DNA from: Ignavibacteriota bacterium
GTDB lineage: Bacteria; Bacteroidota; Ignavibacteria; Ignavibacteriales; Ignavibacteriaceae
Direction: 5' to 3'
Assembly: GCA_013285405.1 (NCBI GenBank)
Contig: CP053446.1
Coordinates: forward strand, 1,587,985-1,651,984
Length of the DNA stretch: 64,000 nucleotides
The translations under genes were made by a program, and so were the position numbers. Position 1 is the stretch's first letter, and the number at the start of each line of letters is the position of its first letter. The notes below the pieces were generated by a model. The model was not told the origin of the DNA. It worked only from the letters and a program-made list of their open reading frames with translations, and ran no database searches. Shown piece by piece: positions 29,289 through 38,484 of this stretch.

Positions 29289-30613
29289 TTGAAACTCCAG
29301 AATACAAATTTATAAAAGACACTATCCCTACAGAGATTGAGCAAGACACAATTCTCAATATAGTAACCCGTGATGTGAATACATATACACACGGGTTTCA
29401 CAAGTATCCTGCGAAGTTCATACCTCATATTCCAAAGTGGGCAATTACAAAATATTTGAACGGCAACAAAAATAAATTTGTATTTGACCCGTTTTGTGGC
29501 AGTGGGACAACTTTAGTTGAAAGTGTTTTAGCAGGTTACAATGCAATCGGAGTTGACATTGACCCATTGTCTGCAATGATTTCAAAAGTAAAAACGACAA
29601 GAATTGATGAAAGCGAGTTGAAAAATATTTCCAGTTGGTTAGTTAAGGAAATTAAAGCGAAACGAAAAGGCACTTTCAAACCAGATTGCGAAACGATTGA
29701 ACATTGGTTTACAAATGATGCAATCAAAAAGCTTTCTGCGATTAGAAGTTTGATAAATCAAATTCCAAAAAAATTTGGTGATAGCAAGAAAGTGAAAGAC
29801 ATCCAAGACCTTTTGCTGATTTGCTTTTCATCAATCATTCGCAGAGTTTCAAATGCTGACAATGAATCACAGAAAACTTATGTGTCACATACCAAAGTTA
29901 AAGAACCAGATGAAGTGAATTCACTTTTTTTTTCTCAGCTTGATTTATTTGTTGAGAGAGCAACGAAGTTTTCAGAGATTACTTCTGCAAAAGTAAAGAG
30001 TAAAATTGTTATTTCATCAAGTGCAACCTCGTTGGAAAAAAAGCTGAATGGACAGCAAATAGATTTAGCAATCACTTCGCCACCTTACATCAAAGCTATT
30101 GATTACATCTACAATCAAATGGTAGAATTGTTTTGGATTGGTGATTTGTTTGCGATGCAAACACAAACGAAACAGAACGAAAAGAAGATTAAATACATCG
30201 GTAACAAACAGATTTCTAAAATTGAGTTCAGCAACTACACTCCTTACAACACGATTTTAAGTATTGACAAGTTGGATGAAAAACTTCAAGAAGTTTACGA
30301 CACCGACAAGAAGAATGGACACAAACATTCGTATGTGACTTTCAAATATTTTGCAGAGATGGAAAAACATTTTGCAGAAATGGCAAAATGCTTAAGCAAT
30401 AAAACTCATTATGTAATGGTGGTTGGCGACAGTAATGTGAGTGAAGTTTTCTTTGACACAGCAGAATTTCTAATTGACATTGCAGAACGAAATGGATTTA
30501 TGATTACAAATAAGTGGGGCTATAAAATCAAAAATCGTTTTATGCGATTTGACAGAAAAGGTAGAGGAGGAATAATTGAAATTGATTGGGTTCTTGACTT
30601 TGAAAGGAAATGA
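29285..30613 (+). CDS. DNA amino-methyltransferase 2 of the second R-M system
   Basis: 442 residues. Motif I FDPFCGSGTTLVES is near residue 68, then GVDIDPLSAMI; motif IV AITSPPYIKAID is near 262-270. The arrangement is like that of the preceding methylase but the two are clearly diverged. SPPY again suggests N4-cytosine, although N6-adenine cannot be excluded. It is the last gene of the restriction operon. Confidence 0.86.
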   Translation: MIETPEYKFIKDTIPTEIEQDTILNIVTRDVNTYTHGFHKYPAKFIPHIPKWAITKYLNGNKNKFVFDPFCGSGTTLVESVLAGYNAIGVDIDPLSAMISKVKTTRIDESELKNISSWLVKEIKAKRKGTFKPDCETIEHWFTNDAIKKLSAIRSLINQIPKKFGDSKKVKDIQDLLLICFSSIIRRVSNADNESQKTYVSHTKVKEPDEVNSLFFSQLDLFVERATKFSEITSAKVKSKIVISSSATSLEKKLNGQQIDLAITSPPYIKAIDYIYNQMVELFWIGDLFAMQTQTKQNEKKIKYIGNKQISKIEFSNYTPYNTILSIDKLDEKLQEVYDTDKKNGHKHSYVTFKYFAEMEKHFAEMAKCLSNKTHYVMVVGDSNVSEVFFDTAEFLIDIAERNGFMITNKWGYKIKNRFMRFDRKGRGGIIEIDWVLDFERK

Positions 30614-31030
30614 CCAACGCACAAAAAAAATACACACTTGTAAGTCACACAAGGCAACGCTAAAACCAAAGTTTGCAAAAGAGCCACCAAGCCAACGCAC
30701 GCCAGACAAACACGACAGAAATAAAAACGGCTGGTAACAAGGTTTGGCGTAATGCGGGGCGAAGTGCTTCGTATGAAAGTTATTTCTATCTTCCCAGTGT
30801 TCGGCTTCGAAGAAAGTGTGTGCTAAAAAGTCCACCCTTCGCAACACACGAACTCTTATCCAAGCGCTTTCTCAACATCCTTTATTAAACTTACCTGTCG
30901 GCAGGCTGGTCTTAAACATCTTCAATCCCAGCATAGAAGTAAACTAATACCGTTTGTCTGTTTCACACTCCGGACAAATACAGAAGACAAAACTTAAGAA
31001 TCAATAAACCAAATTCACAATAATATCCTG
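30614..31030. other. Non-coding stretch after the restriction operon
   Basis: I see no gene here. It holds a G/C-richer block around 30728-30760 (GGCTGGTAACAAGGTTTGGC) unlike the neighbouring sequence, and a short family 1-like palindrome at 30894-30909. It may be the right border of a transferred restriction cassette. The operator-bearing repeat starts at 31031. Confidence 0.4.
30894..30909. repeat. Degenerate palindromic element, family 1
   Basis: CCTGTCGGCAGGCTGG matches the right part of the family 1 element. It lies outside any gene. Confidence 0.4.
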
Positions 31031-31157
31031 AGCAAAACTAAACCGTAATCTGTATCAATCTTCCCGCCTTTTGTATACGTGCTGACAGTATAGCTATAGT
31101 ATATTTCACTTGTTAATTTTAATCATCAACCTAAAAAATGAAAATTGGTAGTATGAA
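31031..31157 (+). repeat. Leader repeat, copy 1
   Basis: About 127 bp that reappear at 38358-38484 with roughly five mismatches by eye. It includes operator copy 3 and the first codons of a cupin-type gene (ATGAAAATTGGTAGTATGAA), which here run into a stop. So the promoter was copied from the cupin gene to the flavodoxin gene or the reverse. Confidence 0.75.
31051..31076 (+). promoter_or_regulatory. Predicted AraC-type operator, copy 3
   Basis: TGTAT at 31051 and 31072, 21 bp apart, with CCCGCCTTT between, in the leader of the flavodoxin-SDR-MFS unit. The distance to the flavodoxin ATG is about 123 nt. Confidence 0.6.
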
Positions 31158-31199
31158 GTAAATTGAGATAGTTATTTCACGTTGCAATTTATATACAGT

Positions 31200-31838
31200 A
31201 TGGTAAACAAAAAGAATTGGATAAAGCAAATAGCATTTTTAATATTTATGTTGTCAGTGTCTTGTACACATACACAGCAGAATGAAATACATACAGGCAT
31301 TCATTCGAACACAAATCCTGAACGTACACTAATTGTTTACTTATCCCGAACCAATAACACAAAGGTAGTAGCCCAAATCATTCAAAAAAATATTGGCGGT
31401 ACATTGGTAGCATTAGAATTAGAAAATCATTATCCCGAAGATTATCAGGCAACTGTCGAGCAGGTAAGTAATGAAAACGAAACAGGATATTTGCCACCAC
31501 TTAAAACAAAGATAGACAGCATACAAAAATACGATGTTGTGTTTATTGGTTTTCCAACTTGGGGAATGCAGTTACCTCCACCGATGAAAAGTTTTTTAAA
31601 CGAATACGATTTAAGTGGAAAAAAAATAATTCCATTCAACACCAATGCAGGCTATGGTATTGGTAGCAGCTTTCAAACAGTAAAAGAACTTTGCCCCAAT
31701 AGCAATGTATTGGAGGGCTATTCAACAAAAGGTGGAATAGAAAGAGACGGAATTTTATTTGTAATGGAAGGCGACAAAGAAATACAGGTACAGGCAGAAG
31801 TAATAAAGTGGTTGCAGAAAATTAATTTAATTAAATAA
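31200..31838 (+). CDS. Flavodoxin lipoprotein
   Basis: About 212 residues from the ATG at 31200 (a TTG at 31182 would add six). A lipoprotein signal with lipobox LSVSC comes first. The flavodoxin fold follows with the FMN phosphate loop YLSRTNNTK, then VFIGFPTWGMQLPPPMKSF around the isoalloxazine site. It probably carries electrons or reduces quinones at the envelope. It heads the flavodoxin-SDR-MFS unit under operator copy 3; the gap to the SDR is 11 nt. Confidence 0.87.
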   Translation: MVNKKNWIKQIAFLIFMLSVSCTHTQQNEIHTGIHSNTNPERTLIVYLSRTNNTKVVAQIIQKNIGGTLVALELENHYPEDYQATVEQVSNENETGYLPPLKTKIDSIQKYDVVFIGFPTWGMQLPPPMKSFLNEYDLSGKKIIPFNTNAGYGIGSSFQTVKELCPNSNVLEGYSTKGGIERDGILFVMEGDKEIQVQAEVIKWLQKINLIK

Positions 31839-31849
31839 ATAAAATAAAA

Positions 31850-32692
31850 ATGAAAACTAAAAAAAATATTATCGTATTAACCGGAGCCGGACAGCTCGGA
31901 ATGGCCATTGTAAGAAGAATGGCGTATGGCAATAAAATATTTGTTGCCGATTGGAAATTGGAAAACGCCCAAGCCATCAGCAGAACATTGGTGGAAGCAG
32001 GTTTTGATGCCGTTCCTTTTAAAACAGATATTTCATCAAGAACTTCTGTTTTAGAATTGATCGCAGCAGCAAAAAAAGAAGGTGAAATTTCAATGTTTGT
32101 CAATGCTGCTGGACTATCACCAAGTCAATCTACTAAAGAGCATATTTTGGCAGTTGACCTTTACGGCACGGCTATCTTATTAGAGGAGTTTGGTAAAGTC
32201 ATTAAAGATGGAGGGACTTGTGTTACCATTTCCAGTCAATCAGGTTATCGAATGCCTGCATTAACTGCCGATGAAGACCGATTGTTAGCTACTACACCAA
32301 CAGAAGAATTATTAAAATTGAAAATGTTGCAACCCGAGAATATCAAAGACACTTTACATGCTTACCAAATGGCAAAGCGTTGCAATGTAAAAAGAGTAAT
32401 GGCTGAAGCGGTAAAATGGGGTGAAAAAGGTGCAAGGGTAAATTCCATTTCTCCGGGTATCATTATTACACCATTGGCATTGGACGAAATCAACGGACCT
32501 AGAGGCGATTTTTACAAAAATATGTTTGCAAAATGTCCGGCTGGTCGTCCTGGAATGGCAGACGAGGTAGCGAATGTTGCTGAGCTTTTATTGTCAGACA
32601 AAGGGTCATTCATCACTGGTTCAGATTTTTTAATTGACGGTGGTGTAACGGCTTCTTATTTCTACGGACCCCTTCAACCCGAAAAAAAATAA
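31850..32692 (+). CDS. Short-chain dehydrogenase/reductase
   Basis: 280 residues with the Rossmann text LTGAGQLGMAIVRRM, NAAGLSPSQ, the active-site Ser of TISSQSGYRM, and YQMAK (Tyr 172, Lys 176). The C-terminal text SDKGSFITGSDFLIDGG is typical of classical SDRs. The substrate is unknown. It lies between the flavodoxin and the MFS gene with gaps of 11 and 4 nt. Confidence 0.92.
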   Translation: MKTKKNIIVLTGAGQLGMAIVRRMAYGNKIFVADWKLENAQAISRTLVEAGFDAVPFKTDISSRTSVLELIAAAKKEGEISMFVNAAGLSPSQSTKEHILAVDLYGTAILLEEFGKVIKDGGTCVTISSQSGYRMPALTADEDRLLATTPTEELLKLKMLQPENIKDTLHAYQMAKRCNVKRVMAEAVKWGEKGARVNSISPGIIITPLALDEINGPRGDFYKNMFAKCPAGRPGMADEVANVAELLLSDKGSFITGSDFLIDGGVTASYFYGPLQPEKK

Positions 32693-32696
32693 AACT

Positions 32697-33935
32697 ATGG
32701 CTATAGCAAATTCTTTTAAATTTCATTACGGCTACATCATCGTCTTTTGTTGCTGTCTGATAATGGGTGTCATTATTGGTTTGGTAATGAGTTGTGCCGG
32801 AATTTTTTATACACCTGTAAGTACCGACCTTGGCGTTTCAAAAGGTAATTTCGGATTGTATATGACTTTTGTATATGCCTGTTCGTTTTTGATGCTTTCC
32901 GTTGCCGGAAAAATGATGGACAAATACAGCGCAAGGTGGTTGCTCACGAATTGTTCAGGTGTTGTTGGGTTAGTATATCTGGCAATGACGCAGTTTACAT
33001 CAGTCTGGCATTTTTATATTGCAGGTGCGGTTATCGGTATTGCGTTGGCATTTCTTCTTTATCTGAGTTATCCTGTTTTAATCAATCGCTGGTTTAATAC
33101 AAGGGTTGGTTTTTTTATTGGATTATGTAGCGCGGCTTCGGGCATTGGTGGTGTACTGTTCAATCCTTTTGGTGGATATTTAATTGAAACCTATGGATGG
33201 AGAAACACTTATTTAATTTTTGGCATCATCATTCTTATAGTAGCTACTCCTTTACTCGGTATCTTGTTGAGAAATTATCCATCGGATAAAGGTGTGAAGT
33301 CTTTTGGAGAAAAAGCCGAAACTGCGGAAGTTCAAAAAACCGGAATGGATTATACTGTTGCCATTAAATCACCTGTCTTTTACGTCTTACTGGTTTTTGC
33401 CTTTTTTATGATTGCAGTTTCTACCCTCAATTTATTTTTGCCCACTTATGTTACCAGCGTTGGCTTTAGTGTAGAACAATCAGCATTTGTCGCTTCAGCC
33501 ATTATGCTCGGGGTTACCATTGGTAAAGTTGCTTTGGGTTCAATCAATGATAGAAGCTCGCTGGCAGGGGTGCTTACTTCAACAGGTTTAGGAATTTTAG
33601 GTTTTATATTTCTGTTAATGGGAAAAGAAGGAATGGCATGGATGACTATTGGTGGATTTTTATTCGGATGGGCTTATGCTGGTGTTACGGTGGAGACTGC
33701 TTTATTGGTACGAACAGTTTTTGGCACAAAAGACTATTCGAAAATATTTTCCAACATCTCAATTGCCCTGGCGCTTGGCGGAGCCATAATGGCTGGTGCT
33801 TGGGGTTATCTCGCAGATTTTTTGAATTTCGAAATCATACTGTCAACAGGTATCGTGCTTTTAATCATTTCAGGATTAATTGGATTTTATGCGTTGAGAG
33901 TAAGCAAAAGCAATAGTTCCTCTGCCCAACAGTAA
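32697..33935 (+). CDS. MFS transporter (oxalate/formate antiporter-like)
   Basis: 412 residues with 12 predicted transmembrane helices. The text YGYIIVFCCCLIMGVIIGL at the N-terminus and the even spread of helices fit the OFA-type monocarboxylate group of the major facilitator superfamily. The 3' 562 bp (from 33374) are copied, with no net length change, into the chimeric gene at 37477-38349. It is the last gene of the operator copy 3 unit and converges on a broken AraC gene 4 nt away. Confidence 0.88.
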   Translation: MAIANSFKFHYGYIIVFCCCLIMGVIIGLVMSCAGIFYTPVSTDLGVSKGNFGLYMTFVYACSFLMLSVAGKMMDKYSARWLLTNCSGVVGLVYLAMTQFTSVWHFYIAGAVIGIALAFLLYLSYPVLINRWFNTRVGFFIGLCSAASGIGGVLFNPFGGYLIETYGWRNTYLIFGIIILIVATPLLGILLRNYPSDKGVKSFGEKAETAEVQKTGMDYTVAIKSPVFYVLLVFAFFMIAVSTLNLFLPTYVTSVGFSVEQSAFVASAIMLGVTIGKVALGSINDRSSLAGVLTSTGLGILGFIFLLMGKEGMAWMTIGGFLFGWAYAGVTVETALLVRTVFGTKDYSKIFSNISIALALGGAIMAGAWGYLADFLNFEIILSTGIVLLIISGLIGFYALRVSKSNSSSAQQ

Positions 33936-33939
33936 AAAT

Positions 33940-34365
33940 TTAACTCAACCTCGCCCTATACTCACTGGGCGTAACACCCAACAGCTTCTTCACATACCTC
34001 GTAAAAAACGACCGGCTGCTAAATTCCATTTCATCGGCAATCTCCGATATGTTGAAACGTTTGCTTTGCAGCAGAATAATGATGCGTTCACGGACATGAC
34101 GTTGTATCCATTCCGATGCGGTAACGCCTGAATGTGTTTTGCAAAGATGGTTCAGGTATTTTGGGGTGATATTAATCTATCAGCGTAAAACTGTACTTCC
34201 CTTTGCTGGAGGCAAACTGCTCATAGATGGTTCCTGTTTGTACACTGTGCTTCCCGCTTTCTTAGAGTTTGGCAAACAGGCTCCACATCTCCAGGATGCA
34301 GTTTCGAGCAAGTGCTAACTCAGGAACAGAACCGCTCCGTATCTCTATGAAGGAGAGTTTGTTGT
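33940..34365 (-). pseudogene. Frameshifted AraC-family regulator
   Basis: The minus strand codes NITPKYLNHLCKTHSGVTAS, then ISEIADEMEFSSRSFFTRYV and LLGVTPSEYRARLS-stop, a clear AraC/XylS C-terminus. Near 34175 one base is missing between FYADRL and NITPKYL. Further upstream the frame shifts again (IYEQFAS in one frame, REVQFYADRL in another). The N-terminal cupin part is lost apart from a middle piece (LALARNCILEMWSLFAKL). It was presumably a regulator of the adjacent unit and is now inactive. Confidence 0.8.
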
Positions 34366-34545
34366 TAACAACAATTAATGTAAATTTTATGACTGACCAA
34401 ACTTAAATAATCAAAAGTTTGAGAAGCTGCATGGCAACATTTTGTACTGGAGGTTTTAAAGAAAATAATAGGTGGATGTGTATTCAGAAATAATGTATTT
34501 ATTGATTTGTTTATAAAATTCACATTCAATCAAAAGGGCGCTCTT

Positions 34546-37230
34546 ATGGTACTTAAATGTTTTATGTCGAGCCTGTTAGCATTAGTGTTTATCAATACAT
34601 CTAATGTACAAACTATAAATAAAATGGGAAATAACCACCTTGATTCAAATGCTATTCATGAGCTTGTAAAAGCCATGACGCTTGAGGAGAAAGCCCACTT
34701 TGTAATAGGCGGTGGAATGGAAACGGAAAACACAGCTCCTGTTGTGGGCTTGTCTTACGGTGAGGTGAAAGGTGCTGCCGGTACCATAAAAGGCATTCTC
34801 CGATTAAAGATTCCTACCATGACCGTTGCCGATGGTCCCGCTGGCGTACGTATAGATGCCTATCGGAATGATGAAAAGAACAAATCATATTTCGCAACCG
34901 CCTGGCCTGTAGGTACGCTGTTGGCTTCTTCGTGGGATGTGGATTTGGTAAACAAACTGGGCAAAGCATTTGGACGCGAGGTGAAAGAATATGGCATTGA
35001 TGTCATTCTCGCCCCCGGTATGAATCTGCAACGAGACCCACTCAACGGACGGAATTTTGAATACTATTCAGAAGACCCCTTGCTGACCGGGAAGATAGCC
35101 GCAGCCATTACAAAAGGGCTGCAATCTAATGGCATTGCCGTTTCTGCTAAACATTTTGCTGCCAACAATCAGGAAAGTAACCGGAATAATGTAAATGCAG
35201 TTGTAGATGTACGAACGCTCAGAGAAATGTACTTACGGGCTTTCGAAATTGTGGTTAAAGAAGCTAAACCCTTCACCATAATGAGCAGCTACAATAAACT
35301 CAATGGTACTTATACCCCTGAAAGCTATGATTTGCTGACTACCATTTTAAGAGATGAGTGGGGATTTGGTGGTTATGTGATGTCTGACTGGTATGGTGGC
35401 AAAGACCCTGTTGCGCAAATCCGTTCAGGGAATGATCTGGTGATGCCAGGCACTCCGAAGCAAGCCCAACAAATAGTAGATGCTGTGAAAAAGGGAGAGC
35501 TTGATGAAAAGTTATTGGACTTGAGCGTTACCCGTATTTTAACCGTGATGTCGCAGTTGCCAACAATGAATGGCTACGCTTATAGTAATAAACCGGACTT
35601 AAAAACCAATGCTCTCATTGCCAGACAAGCTGCAGCAGAAGGAATGGTTTTGCTGAAAAATGAAAAGAAAACACTTCCTCTTTCAGTCGATAAAAAAATA
35701 CTTCTTTTAGGAACTGCATCGTATGCGCCTATTATCGGGGGTACCGGTAGTGGAGATGTGCATGAGGCTTATACGATATCTACTTTTGATGGTTTGAAAA
35801 ATGCCGGGTATCAATTGGACAACAAACTTGCTCAGCGATATACAAAACACGCTGCTGAAGATCTTAAAAAGTTTCCCCCACCTAAAATTATCCTGGGTAA
35901 ACCCCGGATGCTGCCAGAAATTACTTTTTCCCTATCGGAGCTTACTTCGATGGCCCAAGGAATGAACGCCATTGTATTTACCCTTGGGCGGAATGCGGGC
36001 GAAGCAGCCGATAGAAAAATTGAAGATGATTTCAACCTGAACGATACAGAACTACAACTCATCAGTTCACTTTCGTCCATAAGCAAACAGCAAAACGTTC
36101 CATTTATCATCATCTTGAACGTTGGCGGTGTGGTAGAAACAGCAAGCTGGCGGGATAAAGCCGATGCCATTCTATTGGCATGGCAGGGCGGACAAGAAAT
36201 CGGTAACGCCATTGCCGACATTGTAAGCGGCAAGGTAAATCCTTCCGGAAAGTTGCCGATGACTTTCCCCATGAAGTATGAAGACGTGTCTTCGGCTTCT
36301 TCCTTTCCGGGCTTTCCCTTAGGTGTTCCGTCCACCTCTGTGTATGAAGAGGGCATTTATGTAGGCTATCGTGATTATAACAAGGAAAACAAAAAAGCCG
36401 CTTACGAATTTGGATACGGTTTGAGTTATACCGATTTTAAATTTTCGGATTTGAAATTGAGCAAACAACAATTTGACACCAATATCACAGCCACCGTTAC
36501 CGTTACCAATACGGGTAAAATAGCCGGTAAAAGTGTGGTTCAACTCTATCTCAGCGCACCCGCTACAAAACTGGATAAACCTTCGGAAGAGTTGCGGGCA
36601 TTCGCCAAAACCAGACTATTAAAGCCGGGCGAACAACAGACTATAACCTTTACACTCAATGCCCGGGACCTCACTTCATTTGATGCCAATCAGTCGGCTT
36701 GGGTAGCAGAGAAAGGAGCTTATACCGTTAAGGTTGGATCGTCAAGCAAGAATTTTCAATTTCAGCAACAATTTTCATTGACTGAGGACCGGGTGGTAGA
36801 GAAGGTACATAACGTACTGCTGCCGAAAGATTTTGAAAATTCGGTTGCAGAAAGTAAGCTGGAAAGAAGTAAACAACCCGAATCTTCAGAGGTTTATTCA
36901 TCCATCAATGATTTTTACGCAGGCAAATGGGAATTGACTTTTGTTGGAACTCCCAATGGCGATGCAGTATCTCATTTTGCGTTAAGCAGAAAGGATAGTA
37001 AGCTCACAGGCGAAATGACCGACCCAAGTGGAAAAACCAAACCGGTTCCATTTACCAAAATCATAGAAAGTAAAGACGGTGTTGAGTTGTTCTTTTCTTC
37101 ACAAGGTTATGACGTCTCCGTGATGCTGAATAAAGTAGATGACGACAACCTGAAAGGTTCGTTGATGAATATGTTTGAGGCAAAAGCGGTGCGAATAAAA
37201 GATGGAGGAACCTTGCAAAAGAAGAAATAA
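34546..37230 (+). CDS. Glycoside hydrolase family 3 beta-glucosidase with extra C-terminal domain
   Basis: About 894 residues from the ATG at 34546, with a signal peptide (residues 1-20). The GH3 N-terminal barrel holds MTVADGPAGVR and the nucleophile Asp of YVMSDWYGG (about 281). The C-terminal GH3 domain (GGVVETASWRDKADAILLAW) and a fibronectin-like domain (LSAPATKLDKPSEELRAF) follow. The last 95 or so residues (WELTFVGTPNGDA to MFEAKAVR) form a separate beta-rich domain found on some periplasmic hydrolases. It should release sugars from oligosaccharides in the periplasm. A TTG at 34507 is an alternative start. Confidence 0.92.
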   Translation: MVLKCFMSSLLALVFINTSNVQTINKMGNNHLDSNAIHELVKAMTLEEKAHFVIGGGMETENTAPVVGLSYGEVKGAAGTIKGILRLKIPTMTVADGPAGVRIDAYRNDEKNKSYFATAWPVGTLLASSWDVDLVNKLGKAFGREVKEYGIDVILAPGMNLQRDPLNGRNFEYYSEDPLLTGKIAAAITKGLQSNGIAVSAKHFAANNQESNRNNVNAVVDVRTLREMYLRAFEIVVKEAKPFTIMSSYNKLNGTYTPESYDLLTTILRDEWGFGGYVMSDWYGGKDPVAQIRSGNDLVMPGTPKQAQQIVDAVKKGELDEKLLDLSVTRILTVMSQLPTMNGYAYSNKPDLKTNALIARQAAAEGMVLLKNEKKTLPLSVDKKILLLGTASYAPIIGGTGSGDVHEAYTISTFDGLKNAGYQLDNKLAQRYTKHAAEDLKKFPPPKIILGKPRMLPEITFSLSELTSMAQGMNAIVFTLGRNAGEAADRKIEDDFNLNDTELQLISSLSSISKQQNVPFIIILNVGGVVETASWRDKADAILLAWQGGQEIGNAIADIVSGKVNPSGKLPMTFPMKYEDVSSASSFPGFPLGVPSTSVYEEGIYVGYRDYNKENKKAAYEFGYGLSYTDFKFSDLKLSKQQFDTNITATVTVTNTGKIAGKSVVQLYLSAPATKLDKPSEELRAFAKTRLLKPGEQQTITFTLNARDLTSFDANQSAWVAEKGAYTVKVGSSSKNFQFQQQFSLTEDRVVEKVHNVLLPKDFENSVAESKLERSKQPESSEVYSSINDFYAGKWELTFVGTPNGDAVSHFALSRKDSKLTGEMTDPSGKTKPVPFTKIIESKDGVELFFSSQGYDVSVMLNKVDDDNLKGSLMNMFEAKAVRIKDGGTLQKKK

Positions 37231-37379
37231 AATTACTCAAAGATCCAAAAGCCTTTGGGATTGAATCAAGCAGATACTATGGATTTATTGGCGAAGCTGT
37301 AAACAAACAATACCTGCAGTTTCGGTTCAAGGAGAAAACCATTGTACAGGTGTTCTTGTTGGGCCAGTGCAAATTATAG
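37230..37379 (+). pseudogene. Unidentified gene tail after the GH3 gene
   Basis: An open frame with no start codon begins at the GH3 stop and reads LLKDPKAFGIESSRYYGFIG, then KQYLQFRFKEKTIVQVFLLG, ending in TAG at 37377-37379. It has protein-like composition, so it looks like the last 49 codons of a lost gene. The family is not recognised. Confidence 0.4.
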
Positions 37380-37476
37380 AACGATAAAATTTTAAACATT
37401 AAAACAATATTCCTAACCGTTTTTTATGCATACCTTCAATCATATATTATCAAAGCATCATTAAAAACTCTTAACT

Positions 37477-38349
37477 ATGAAAACTTCATTCTTAAAAATT
37501 ATCAATAATTCCGTTAAGCATTGGTATCTACACCTCATTAGCGGCTTACTGTTCATAGCAACGGGGATATACACATTCGCATCACCCCTGGAATCGTATC
37601 TTGCCTTATCTGTTATTTTTAGTATTACTTTTCTGGTATCCGGTATAGGTGAAATTGTTTTTTCTATTTCTAATCGCAATGAAATTGATAGTTGGGGCTG
37701 GAATTTAGTATTTGGTATATTCACTTTGCTGGTGGGCGTTCTACTCATTGTCAAGCCTGAGATTTCAGTAGCAATGCTGCCACTTTATGTCTTTTACGTC
37801 TTACTGGTTTTCGCCTTTTTTATGATTGCCGTTTCTACGCTCAATTTGTTTTTACCCACCTACGTTATCAGCGTTGGCTTTAGTGTAGAACAATCAGCAT
37901 TTGTGGCTTCGGCTATTATGCTTGGGGTTACCATTGGTAAAGTTCTTTTGGGTTCAATCAATGATAGAAGCTCGCTGGCAGGGGTGCTTACTTCAACAGG
38001 TTTAGGAATTTTAGGATTTGTATTTCTGCTACTGGGAACAGCAGGAATGATATGGATGACCATTGGTGGATTTTTATTCGGATGGGCTTATGCTGGTGTT
38101 ACGGTGGAGACTGCTTTATTGGTACGAACAGTTTTTGGCACAAAAGACTATTCGAAAATATTTTCCAACATCTCAATTGCCCTGGCGCTTGGTGGAGCCA
38201 TAATGGCTGGTGCTTGGGGTTATCTCGCAGACTTCTTGAATTTCAAAATCATTCTTTCAATAGGAATAGTGCTCTTATTGATTTCCGGTCTTATAGGACT
38301 TTATGTACTGAGAGTAAACAAAAATAACAGCTACGCTGTTCAACAGTAA
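37477..38349 (+). CDS. Chimera: HdeD-like (DUF308) N-terminus fused to MFS C-terminal half
   Basis: 290 residues. Residues 1-104 are the first half of an HdeD/DUF308 membrane protein (LISGLLFIATGIYTFASPL, then SWGWNLVFGIFTLLVGVLL). From nt 37788 the sequence is a copy of the last 562 bp of the MFS gene at 32697-33935, joined in frame (LPLYV then FYVLLVFAFF). The MFS half has six helices. The frame is intact, so a protein may be made, but neither half is complete and function is doubtful. The junction shares a few bases between the parents (TGTCTTTTACG). Confidence 0.85.
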   Translation: MKTSFLKIINNSVKHWYLHLISGLLFIATGIYTFASPLESYLALSVIFSITFLVSGIGEIVFSISNRNEIDSWGWNLVFGIFTLLVGVLLIVKPEISVAMLPLYVFYVLLVFAFFMIAVSTLNLFLPTYVISVGFSVEQSAFVASAIMLGVTIGKVLLGSINDRSSLAGVLTSTGLGILGFVFLLLGTAGMIWMTIGGFLFGWAYAGVTVETALLVRTVFGTKDYSKIFSNISIALALGGAIMAGAWGYLADFLNFKIILSIGIVLLLISGLIGLYVLRVNKNNSYAVQQ

Positions 38350-38357
38350 AACTGGTA

Positions 38358-38484
38358 AGCAAAACTAAACCGCATTCTGTATCAATCTTCCCGCCTTTTG
38401 TATACGTGCTGACAGTATAACGATAGTATATTTCACTTGTTAATTTTAATCATCAATCTAAAAAATGAAAATTGGTAGTATGAA
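38358..38484 (+). repeat. Leader repeat, copy 2
   Basis: The counterpart of 31031-31157. Here the start codons at its 3' end are used by the cupin gene, so this copy is the likely original. Confidence 0.75.
38378..38403 (+). promoter_or_regulatory. Predicted AraC-type operator, copy 4
   Basis: TGTAT at 38378 and 38399, again 21 bp apart with CCCGCCTTT between, about 62 nt from the nearest cupin start codon. Confidence 0.6.

Noticed and set aside
30728..30760. Integron-type attC site
   Set aside because: I could not find paired core sites and no integrase is in the window.
31138..31161. A seven-codon leader peptide before the flavodoxin gene
   Set aside because: Its start codons come from the duplicated cupin leader, so it is more likely a by-product than an attenuator.
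34479..34498. Two TGTAT sequences upstream of the GH3 gene as a fifth operator
   Set aside because: The spacing is 15 bp, not 21, and the CCCGCCTTT spacer is missing.
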